Source: Viridothelium virens (Eukaryota; Ascomycota; Dothideomycetes; Trypetheliales; Trypetheliaceae). From it: a stretch of DNA of 64,000 nucleotides. Below the pieces are notes generated by a model. It did not search any database and was not told the origin of the DNA. It worked only from the letters and a program-made list of their open reading frames with translations. The translations under genes were made by a program, and so were the position numbers. Below, piece after piece: positions 10,001 to 20,770 of this stretch (position 1 is its first letter; the number at the start of each line of letters is the position of its first letter). The stretch spans positions 62,001 to 126,000 of the forward strand of contig ML991828.1 in NCBI GenBank assembly GCA_010094025.1, read 5' to 3'.

Positions 10001-11515
10001 GCAGTGGAGAAGATCTTCGATGTCAGCGCGAAGGCTTTGTTTCATACTATGTTCGGGGATAGGAGTGCAGTCTTCCAGATGTTGTACAAAGACAGATGGG
10101 CGAATCGTAAGCCATACCTACATCACCATCCATATTGCCCAACCGAACTAATTCTAAACTCAGGCATCGTGCAATCTCCTTGGACCCAACCTGAGTCCAC
10201 CCACTTCCGCCGCTCCTTCACCTACGAAACCTTCTCCCAACCCTCCCATTCCCCCCAAATCATCGATTACCAGCTAATCGACGTCCTCAACGATCACCTC
10301 TGCTACGTAATCACCGACAAAAAAGCCCCCTGGCACCTCCCCTACCCTTCCTCCTTCCTCCTCCACACCAAACTCATCATCACGCACGTCTCCAAAGCCC
10401 GCTGCAAAATCGCCATCTTCACGCGCTCCGACTGGACCAGCGCGATGCCCGCCTGGAAAGCGCGCCTCATCGACACGCAAGCCCGCACGGAGATGGCGCT
10501 GGACGCGCTCGACCTCGCCGACCTCGTCGCCAGCCAGGTCGCGCGCCTCGGCCCGCGCACTCGCACCAACAAGGCCGTCCAGATCTTCGGCCATATCGGG
10601 CTCGCGCGGGAGACAGCGCCCGTGGTCGATGCGACGGCCATTCCGCCGCTGCAGTCGACAAGAAGGCTGAGGATTCGGCAGCGTTCGCTTGCGGGGCTGG
10701 TGCTTGGCGCGACGAGGAAGATGATGTTGAGGGGCGGGAGGAGGGTCGTTGAGGTGTTGTTGGATGTTTTGGGGATGCTGCTGAAGGGCGTCTTGCAGGT
10801 TTTGTCGGCGCATACGGTGCTGGTGGCTGCTTTGGTGGTGAGTTTGGCGGTGAATGCGTGGACGGGGCAGCGGGAGGGGTGGAGGTGGTGGAGGGAGAGG
10901 GATGCGGTGGGGTTTATGAGACGAGTTGGTGTGAGGCCGGATGGGGTGATGGCAAGAGCGGTGTGGGTTAGGGATGTGGAGGAGTGGGCGGGGAATACGA
11001 GCGTGGTGTCCGTCGATGCTGGAGATTCGGTGGGAGGGGGAAGCAAGTGTGTGAATACGTTCAGTCAGCTTGTGAGTGCGGCAGACCCTGCGGCAGTAGG
11101 TGGAGCGGAATTGGGCACATCGTCGAGGGGTGGCGCGAGGCAGACGTCAAAGAGGTTGCAGAGGACGAGAAGTGCGTTGGGTGGTTATCGGCATGATTTG
11201 TTGGTGGCACTACGAGTAGTGAATAGGGTTGAGCGGGAGGTTGTGGAGGCAGAGTGGGAGGCTTGGCTCAGGGACGAAGTCCGAAGATGTGGGCAACTAG
11301 AGGTAATGTTAAGTGAGACGGCGAATGGTACTTCAAATAACTCGAAGAATTATGGGAAGGACGAGAGAGATCGATTACAGGTCGCGTTTGGAGATGTGGG
11401 CGGCGAAAAGGAAGATGGGCTTGAAAAATGGTATCAGGAGTATTGCGGAAGCTGTCAGATGGAATGGGAGGGCTTGAAGGAATTCGGTGGGAAAGCCGGG
11501 ACAGCACTCTTGTAG
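7074..11515 (+). CDS. SIP3/LAM-family lipid-transfer protein (BAR-PH-GRAM-VASt-TM)
   Basis: Proposed CDS join(7074..7144,7207..10106,10164..11515), 1,440 residues. Intron 1 is 62 bp (GTAAGT..CAG). Intron 2 is 57 bp, a multiple of three without stop codons, so a plain translation wrongly keeps it; removal restores WANRIVQSPW. Domains: an N-terminal BAR-like coiled-coil region (to about residue 300), a PH domain around 345-440 (KTVTGKPTRTVWVRRWFFVK..), a serine/proline-rich linker, a GRAM domain near 750-860 (ATWNPNDQQEFPGRVYVT), a VASt/START-like domain (KIFDVSAKALFHTMFGD to about 1150) and one C-terminal transmembrane helix (VLVAALVVSLAVNAW). This is the layout of yeast Sip3/Lam3 and Ysp1/Lam1, which act in ER-plasma membrane sterol transport at contact sites. 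Codon third positions switch from C to G near 10600. Confidence 0.9.
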
Positions 11516-11922
11516 AAGGTGTATATTTGAGCGCATAGATGCGCGATGTATTATATGAGATACGATTATGAGTAATCTTCATAGACAAATGCAGCGTGGA
11601 AGTACTTGAGAAGCGGTCAGAGGTGGTGAAAGCACTGTCAATATTTTTGACGCCTCTGAATAACCTGCAAAGATTGCTAGTGACGGGCTGCGATCTTGAG
11701 GTACTTCGTTGGGGACTTCGGCTTTGAGAAACACGATTTCTCATGTGATCAGAATCTAATATCTCATGTGGAATACATCGCCTGGTGGTTGGGTATCTGG
11801 GTATCATACATCCTGCAAACGCCTTGGATCTTGCATATGCCTCCCCGGTCGTGAGAATCGTGAATTACGCGTAGACCTTCTCTCTCGGTCTGGTGCATGC
11901 GCTGCCATCCCAGAGGGCTCCA
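11516..11922. other. Intergenic between convergent genes
   Basis: This 407-bp stretch contains the 3' UTRs of the SIP3-like gene and of EFG1, which converge. I see no gene or repeat in it. Confidence 0.5.
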
Positions 11923-12777
11923 CTAACCCATCCCTTCAAAGAATCCGCCGTCGCTATCTTCATCATCCGCAGCCGTAATTTCGTCCATACTCTTCTGTTT
12001 CTTAACATCGCCCTGGAGCCCCGCAGAGTTATCATTGGAGCCTTTATTACTCGGCATTTTTTTGAGAGTCGTAGTAGGGAAGCTTCTATCCTTGGTGAGA
12101 ATGCCGCTTCGAAGATTTTCCAGGGTGTTGTTAGCTGTGCATTCTTCCACCATATGCCACATTTCCTGGTCTCCTCGTACGCCTTGTTTCATGAGCTCGT
12201 TATCTTGTACAACTTTGCCATCGTTGTCTTTCTTCTTAGGGTACAGGCTGACATAGGGAAGGTCGAGAGGGAAATATGTTGCATAATTCAGATCAATTTC
12301 GGCGACATGATACTCTTGTCGGGCTATTGCGATGTCACTAGGAGCAGTCGCTGCATCGACTAATTTCCCCGCCCTCTTCAAAGATCGGGATGCTTTCTGC
12401 TTTTCTGGAGAACATGTCAGTATTTGCGGGTATTGATGAAGGAAGTGTAATGCTTCGGTACCGAAGAATCGCACCATATGGTACCGTCCAACCATCTCTT
12501 GCTTGTGTCTGTCGGACTGTGCGATCTCAAGGTCAAATTGTTTTGTGCTAAGCTCACGTTCAAGTTCCAGTCGTCGATCTGCTGGCATATTTTGTTTATG
12601 AGAAAGAGCTCGCCTAATGTCCCTAATTCTTTCCTTGAGGGGATTCACGGCGTACTTGTGCGGGTGCCGCTCAAATTCGATTCCCATAGGATGTGGTCCA
12701 GAGCGGAAGCGTCTCGTGGGTTTCTCCTCATTGAGCTTGGGAGCATGTCTGCCCTTCCCTTTGCGCTTTGTTCCCAT
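11923..12777 (-). CDS. EFG1: rRNA-processing protein EFG1
   Basis: Single-exon gene of 284 residues starting at the ATG at 12777 (MGTKRKGKGRHAPKL). The frame is open 36 codons further upstream, but that stretch is unlike the family and the internal Met matches known N termini. The conserved EFG1 core follows: NPLKERIRDIRRALSH, then a basic, coiled-coil helical region (MPADRRLELERELSTKQFD), RYHMVRFFGTEALHFL and the ATYFPLDLPYVSLYP motif. The C terminus is acidic, ending DEDSDGGFFEGMG, as in homologues. Known role in yeast: nucleolar factor in 18S rRNA maturation in the 90S pre-ribosome. It is divergent from SEA4. Confidence 0.9.
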   Translation of the reverse strand: MGTKRKGKGRHAPKLNEEKPTRRFRSGPHPMGIEFERHPHKYAVNPLKERIRDIRRALSHKQNMPADRRLELERELSTKQFDLEIAQSDRHKQEMVGRYHMVRFFGTEALHFLHQYPQILTCSPEKQKASRSLKRAGKLVDAATAPSDIAIARQEYHVAEIDLNYATYFPLDLPYVSLYPKKKDNDGKVVQDNELMKQGVRGDQEMWHMVEECTANNTLENLRSGILTKDRSFPTTTLKKMPSNKGSNDNSAGLQGDVKKQKSMDEITAADDEDSDGGFFEGMG

Positions 12778-13087
12778 ACTGAGTGGTGTGTGTGGAGGAT
12801 AGATGGGTTTAATCGAAGTGTATCCATAAAATGTCCAGTCCTGTCCAAGCGTCAATCTTAGCGCGAATTCACGCGCCCGGGCCACTTACGCGATCTCATT
12901 TCACTTCATAACCTATAGCCAAACTACCTAACTACCTTACCCAGGACACGTTTTCGCAGATTCGGGTTCAGTCTTGCCATTGAGCCATCGTACATAATGA
13001 CCTCTTTGCCAAAGGAGGATGGCAAGTCGTTATTGATAATATATTGATCCAGGATGTACTTGATGTTAACCTTAGAAAGCTTCCACC
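12778..13087. promoter_or_regulatory. Divergent promoter region between EFG1 and SEA4
   Basis: The start codons are 310 bp apart and transcribed outward, so both promoters lie here. The SEA4 start has a strong context (CCACCATGG). Nothing else specific is visible. Confidence 0.55.
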
Positions 13088-16021
13088 ATGGAGGCGGCGA
13101 TACGATGGTCGCCTCACGCAAAGGAAGCAGATCTGCAATTCCTGATTATCGATGTTGCTGGAAACCGCCTTGAGCTGAACAGGATCAACAAGTTTATATC
13201 TGGCGACACCATCGAATACTCTACCGAAGCACGGCGAGAGAAATTACCAAACTTCACGGCCTTTGACTGGTCCAAAACTCATGGTACACTGGTCGGCATT
13301 GGCTCTGCTTCCGGAGAGGCAATTCTTCTCGATCTAAGCGGCGACGATCCGGAAGCGCCTTTCGTCCAGTCCTTTCCAATTCGGCATCAGCGAAAATGCA
13401 ATTCTATTGCATTCAGCCACGAGAATCTACTTGCCACAGGTCTAGATAGAGTGCGGAACGATTTCTGCATGAACATTTATGATGTCCATCAGAGTTCTCT
13501 ACGAAGCGGCGAGCCTCAAGAGCCTTATCAGAAATTATCGAGTTCTGAGGCTATCACAAGCATCAAGTTCTGCAACGGTTATTCTCAGACGCTTCTTGCA
13601 GGCGTTGCCCGACAGTGCATTCGGTTTTACGATCTACGAGACCCTTACAACTATGGTATGGCCCAATTCAACACCCGCTATGTGCACAATATAGCCATTG
13701 ACCCCCTGGATGAAAATTACTTCTTGTCAGCTGGTCCACCCGGAGAGCCAGCAGTGACAATTTGGGACAAACGCTTTATCTCTAGGCAAATTCCAGGAAC
13801 TCCGAACTCAGACGCAGCGTCACCAGGAGCAGTACTGGAGTTACGTCCTGCAATAGATCATACGACGAGTTCCAATTCCAGCACGGGATCCAATGCTAGC
13901 ATATGGAGCTTACGTTTCTCTGGCCAGAAGCGTGGTAGATTTTGTGTGCTGTCGAGTACCGGAGAGGTCAAGGCATATGAGATTGCAAGCCATGCCACCG
14001 ATGCGCCTCATGTCATCCCTCCTGTTAATCACTTGGGAGGCTCTGCCTGGAGCTCGAGCGTCTACACCAGACGAACACATACGATTGCATCACCTTGGCA
14101 TAATGTACATAGTTCAAATGGCGAGGTTCACCGTCTCATGGCGTTTGATTTCATGACCGGAGCAGACCAGCCCCTAGATCGGGGCTTGATTGCATTGCAC
14201 AGTGACCGTAGTGTCTCTTGCATCCCAGGACCCTCTTATCCCGCTCATGCAAAAATCTCTGGAGTTGATGAGTTCATGATTTGCAAAGATACCCACATCA
14301 TCACCGGAAGGGCTGAGGATCCGTCACGGAGTATCTCTGATGAGCTTACCTCCTTGCAATCTCAGAATACGGATGAACCGGGGTCAAGAGCACTTCTCGA
14401 CCTGGATGAAGCTCTACTGTGGCTAACGGTACAGAGAAGGCGTTGCTTGGAAGGCTATTTGTTTGACTGTGCCAAAAACATGCGCATCACTGCAGACGAT
14501 TCAGCCCTTGTTGAGATGTGGGGAAGTATTGGGAGACTCAAAGATTTAGCAGCTGATGAAGGCATGGTTGGTGATAGTTTGGATCTGAGCTACCTCGGTG
14601 TAGCCCCCATTTGGAGACGCAACATTGGCCAGAGCGAGAATCGAGCAATCACCCAGCCAGTCTCCAAGTTGGCCATAGATGAGGCAGTACATCAGATTGC
14701 CAACATCCGAGGCTGGCCCAGGTTCGAACGGACGTATACCCAGTACCCTTACCATCGCCAGCTATCCTTGGCAATATGCGGCTGGGCTGCCACTGCGGAA
14801 GTTCTGGAACAGAAGTGCGGCAGCCTTCTCAACAGCGATCACGCTTATAAGGCAGTGGTCCTTGCTGCTTTCCACGGACACAGAGATATTGCATCTCGAA
14901 TTCTACGAAAGGCCGTGCAGAAGAGACAGATTACGAATATGGGCATAGGCGCAATCATCATGGTCGACCGCTTGACCAGTGATCAGCGAGAAATGTGTTC
15001 GTGGATGGCAGAAGAGTCTGATGATCCATACTTGAAGGCTCTGCTTACGCAAGTAATCACTGGAAGCTGGAAGGCCGTGGTGAATTTGCACAATCTTCCT
15101 CTTGTTGATCGTGTCGGTGTTGCCGTCATGTACTTTGATGACGACAGCCTGAGCTCATTTTTGGAATCTGTCACTTCCACTTCAATAGCCCGCGGCAACC
15201 CTGAAGGAATCGTTTTGACAGGCCTGGCTCAAAGATCGCTTGATCTCTTTCAAAGTTATATCAATCGTACCAACGACCTTCAATCGGCAGTTCTTGCCCT
15301 CTCATTCAGCAATCCACTCTATATCCGGGACACGCGTTACAAGCTCTGGAAGGAAATCTATCAAGGTCAGATGCAAGTTTGGCGGGCCTTTCTCGAGCGT
15401 TCTCAGTTCATTACACAGCACAGCCGCCTCGCAATTCTCCCTCGCAAGCACCAAGAGCTGACCGAGCCTGACACTCTGAAGACAAACTCCCAGAAGCCAC
15501 GCAGTGTAGTCAAGATTCCACGCGGCCAGATCACCATCCGTTGCGAATACTGCCAAAAGAACATCGCCATTAGCACTTTCGAGTCTCCTCCAACTCCCGA
15601 AGAACCTGAGTCACCCCAACCCCAACCCGTAGCGACTCAACAGCCCACGGCTCCCTCAGCAGCTCCGCCATCCACGACTCATAATGGTCCAGGTACCAAC
15701 ACCAGCAGACCACAGCAACGATCACAAGCTCGAGCACGGAGATGCAAAGTGTGTAAAAATTGTGGACACCCGCTCCCACGGTGCGCGGTGTGTCAGCTGT
15801 GGACAGGAGCGCCGGATCCAGATGACGCAGGGGCAACTGAGGCTTTGGCGGGCATGAATTTGATGGAGGGATTTCTGCAGTACTGTCTCAGATGCATGCA
15901 TGCATTCCACCCGCGGCACGCCCAGACGTGGTTTGCAAAGCATACGGCGTGCCCTGAGGCTGGCTGTCGATGTTATTGTAAGCTTGGAGGCTTGAAGGGA
16001 TGGGAGGGGGAGGATGAGTGA
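13088..16021 (+). CDS. SEA4: SEA complex subunit SEA4 (MIOS orthologue), WD40 plus C-terminal zinc domain
   Basis: Intronless, 977 residues, starting at an ATG in an ideal context. An N-terminal WD40 propeller covers about residues 1-420 (AFDWSKTHGTLVGIGS, VRQ.IRFYDLRDPYNYG and AVTIWDKRF are blade-like). An alpha-solenoid covers about 420-800. The C terminus has a RING/zinc-ribbon cluster from about 818: CEYCQKN, a roughly 60-residue Pro/Gln/Ser insert, then CKVCKNCGHPLPRCAVC, YCLRCMHAFHPRHAQTWF and CPEAGCRCYC. The LPRCAVC..WF..H..CP..C.C pattern matches metazoan MIOS and yeast Sea4. Known role: part of SEACAT/GATOR2 at the vacuole, signalling amino-acid supply to TORC1. The proline-rich insert between the zinc half-sites is a fungal-type elaboration. 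Confidence 0.92.
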   Translation: MEAAIRWSPHAKEADLQFLIIDVAGNRLELNRINKFISGDTIEYSTEARREKLPNFTAFDWSKTHGTLVGIGSASGEAILLDLSGDDPEAPFVQSFPIRHQRKCNSIAFSHENLLATGLDRVRNDFCMNIYDVHQSSLRSGEPQEPYQKLSSSEAITSIKFCNGYSQTLLAGVARQCIRFYDLRDPYNYGMAQFNTRYVHNIAIDPLDENYFLSAGPPGEPAVTIWDKRFISRQIPGTPNSDAASPGAVLELRPAIDHTTSSNSSTGSNASIWSLRFSGQKRGRFCVLSSTGEVKAYEIASHATDAPHVIPPVNHLGGSAWSSSVYTRRTHTIASPWHNVHSSNGEVHRLMAFDFMTGADQPLDRGLIALHSDRSVSCIPGPSYPAHAKISGVDEFMICKDTHIITGRAEDPSRSISDELTSLQSQNTDEPGSRALLDLDEALLWLTVQRRRCLEGYLFDCAKNMRITADDSALVEMWGSIGRLKDLAADEGMVGDSLDLSYLGVAPIWRRNIGQSENRAITQPVSKLAIDEAVHQIANIRGWPRFERTYTQYPYHRQLSLAICGWAATAEVLEQKCGSLLNSDHAYKAVVLAAFHGHRDIASRILRKAVQKRQITNMGIGAIIMVDRLTSDQREMCSWMAEESDDPYLKALLTQVITGSWKAVVNLHNLPLVDRVGVAVMYFDDDSLSSFLESVTSTSIARGNPEGIVLTGLAQRSLDLFQSYINRTNDLQSAVLALSFSNPLYIRDTRYKLWKEIYQGQMQVWRAFLERSQFITQHSRLAILPRKHQELTEPDTLKTNSQKPRSVVKIPRGQITIRCEYCQKNIAISTFESPPTPEEPESPQPQPVATQQPTAPSAAPPSTTHNGPGTNTSRPQQRSQARARRCKVCKNCGHPLPRCAVCQLWTGAPDPDDAGATEALAGMNLMEGFLQYCLRCMHAFHPRHAQTWFAKHTACPEAGCRCYCKLGGLKGWEGEDE

Positions 16022-16683
16022 AGAGAGACAAGTTGACACGGGCGCTGTGCGTTTTCAATTTAATGGTAGCGTGCAATTTCTTTCTCGAATGATTTCCTGG
16101 TGGATCTCTGTACTTTGGGTACGATACTGCGGATATCCATGTGCGAAAGGACCGTTTTTTCCGTTTGCAGATACAAGAGCTGTCCATTGAGATCTATGCA
16201 ATGACTGAATCGCTTCTGGCCAGTGATATGAGTGATATCGCTGCCTGATTTGGCCCTCACTGGGTCCCGGGTACTCTTCTAAAGATTGCGTCGACACCAT
16301 AATCGGACAATGATCACTGGCTCACAGTCAATCTCGGTAGTCAAATTTGTATGGGAAAACCCCAGTCACGCAGTGTTTGCACAGTTCTTGGGAACAAGTT
16401 TCACTGAGCATTGAGTCACCCGTGGTGCCGTGGTGCTGTTGCCACTTGAGTTGTGGGCGCTAAGCGACCCGCACATAAAACCTCTGCTGCCCTTGGAATC
16501 CTCTTTTCTCCCTGTCCTCCATACCTCGACACACCAAGCTGTCGTATCTGGATTTTTTTCCACGTATGCCATCATCTACGAGCACTGCCATTGCCTTGTC
16601 CATCAAGACTAACAGTCTATCCAGTACCTTTCGCCTCCAATTTTCCAAAACTTTGACACCATCACATATTCCACACCAACAAA
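16022..16683. promoter_or_regulatory. TEF1 promoter and 5' leader (with SEA4 3' flank)
   Basis: Between the SEA4 stop and the TEF1 start. A TATA-like ACATAAAA lies at 16473-16480, followed by a pyrimidine-rich tract (about 16494-16540) with CTCTTTTCTCCC and CACACC, then a leader low in G up to the ATG in ACAAAATGG. CT-rich leaders of this kind are typical of highly expressed fungal genes such as TEF1. The first 200 bp are probably SEA4 3' UTR. Confidence 0.5.
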
Positions 16684-18538
<1,855 letters not shown>

Positions 18539-20770
18539 ATAATCTCATGATGGAATGGGGTGTGCAAAAAAAAGCCGAGATTTGTTCTTAGTGGGCCTTG
18601 CCGGTTTCTTCTCTTCCTTCATACGACGGAGATGGGGACGGCGAGGTGCTCATCTTCAGCTTGTCTTGCTTTTTTCTCTTTCATCTGACGTGTATCATCT
18701 GGGGCAACCTTTCTATGAGCAATACTCTACGACAATGACCTTTCAAGAATTTTCCTTTGTTTACTTGAGACGGGATGAAGTGGGTGGATGGGTGTTGCTG
18801 TATTTGGAGCTTGCTCATGAGGCTTCAGTAGTTAGACTTCATTTCTATGATCAATCAAGCCTACCATAGAAATGATCCACTTCCTCATTTCGAGTTTTAA
18901 TTCCGTGTAGTATTCCTTGCATGGATGGCTGGTTTTGAATGTTCATGACAAATTCACGATAACACCCATATTACACTGGAGAATGATATGGGCAATCTTA
19001 CCCTTACGCGTTTAATGTATATTTCTCTCGAGACTAGGGTGCGAGAATGTGTTTGAGGACTTCACTGCCATACTGCAAGGACCTAACTTCTCTAATGGTT
19101 ACATGACGATCAACACCTCTGTACGATCATATACTTTTCTGAGCGTCTCTCTATTCATATGAAGTGCTTATCAGCAATATCTACCTAGTCAACAACGAAA
19201 TTGTTCGATTAGTTTTTAGCATGAGTCGAGGCTCTCCGATACCATTCATCAGCAAACAATGCGATCTCGTCTATGATCGTCTCAGCGTACCTCCGCGGGT
19301 CACTGCATTGGTCAGGTACCACCTTTTAGCCTCAAGACTTATACAGAAGATTGTTGCTAAGGTCTGCAATGGATATGGTTCAACTTGCATTTTCAGAGCC
19401 GAGTTCGGCCTATAATGTAACTGTTGTCCCCGATAAATTGCAATTCGCAAGAGATGAAATAGGTGACGAAATCTTCTGGTGACACAATGGGGGGTGGGAT
19501 ATTGTAAACCCAACGCTACCAACACTCACTATCTACGTATCGTAACAGCTCTGCCAAATGATGATCGGCAATCGATGGTGCCAGCGAGGTTAGCGAACAA
19601 TGCTGTCTCTTCAGATATCGTTTATGCAGCTCCCGGCGACGAATTTTGATTAGCTCGACTACACGTGTCAAAAAGGCATCTGATTGACCGATAAAGAAGA
19701 AAAGATGCCAACCAGCTCCCCACATCGAATCTCATTTCATCAGTGGGCAATAGAGCTAGATTCGACTGCTGACAGTTAAGTCTTTGCCAGGATGAAGCGG
19801 GAGTGGAACACGATTAGAGCCAATGGATAAGCCAAAGTGCTTTAACGGGCAGAGAGCAGAATTCTAAATGTCCTAAGTATAGAAAACTCCTACAAGCATC
19901 TTGGCGGAGAAAAATACGCCAGTCGACTGCAACGATGTAGCAAACGAGGAGCCTCATTTCCATGATTGGAGCCTCTCGAGCCAGGTGGCCACACGAGGTT
20001 CAAGATCTTGATTGAGGCTTCTCAGGACGTTAGAGCTGAGATGCGACATGATCTCGTACCGGTTCTATCTCACTACCCTACGCAGCGTTCCTCCATACGG
20101 AGTAATCTTAAAATCTAATGAGACTTTGTCGAGAGATTCAAGAGATTCGCAAGATGCACAGAGGTCGAAATATCGGCAACCTCGATTAGTGCCGATATCT
20201 GTCTCATCCCCTGGTGGGCTGACTTGGTCTCTTCACCAGATCGGATGAGAATGAGCTCCATAGCCACGCTCATCAGCCATTCAAGGGATCTCGAGAGAAT
20301 CAAGCAAGCAACGCAAGTTGGATAGGAAGACTGACTCAATGACAGGGGCGTGAGAGACGGAAGAGCGACCGGGTTAGGCGTAGTGCAAGCTGTGCGTCAT
20401 TTGGCTGATGTAGGTTCAGGGTAGGCCAAAATTCACTGCAGCACCCAGCGCAGTCAGTTTTCGCGACTGGGTGGGCGCGCGCATCCTTCCCCGTGTCTAA
20501 TTACCTGGCCCCGAACACCTACAACATTCTCCATCTCCTCACACTCTGCTTTCGACTTCACTCTATTTCCTTGGTTGTAATTATCTTACATGTCTTTGCA
20601 TTCGGAAGCTTGTGATACCCCTCTGCGACTCATTGCAATCGCCCTGCCGTAATTAATAATTCCTTGCCGCGGTTCCGTCACTAATTACACTATCCTCCAA
20701 CATCTGAAAACGCTTCGGGTTTGCCATCACCAAAACCCCTGCTGGCCCCGACTCCCCAGAGGCACATCCA
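18539..20770. other. 2.2-kb intergenic region between TEF1 and EFR3
   Basis: Contains the TEF1 3' UTR at the left and, from about 20500, a CT-rich stretch that is probably the EFR3 promoter and leader (CTCACACTCTGCTTTCGAC..). The middle has only short frames without recognisable motifs on either strand and one small perfect inverted repeat (listed separately). No RNA gene was recognised. Confidence 0.4.
20170..20198. repeat. Small perfect inverted repeat (hairpin)
   Basis: ATATCGGCA at 20170-20178 is matched by TGCCGATAT at 20190-20198 with an 11-base loop. The stem is 9 bp and perfect. It lies in intergenic DNA and no function can be assigned. Confidence 0.5.

Noticed and set aside
10274-11046. 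Long minus-strand frames opposite the SIP3-like gene (179 and 234 codons)
   Set aside because: They are mirror frames caused by the skewed, GC-rich coding strand and have low-complexity products.
11268-11807. Minus-strand 179-codon frame at the 3' end of the SIP3-like gene
   Set aside because: It overlaps conserved coding sequence and the 3' UTR; the product is Ser/Arg-rich without motif.
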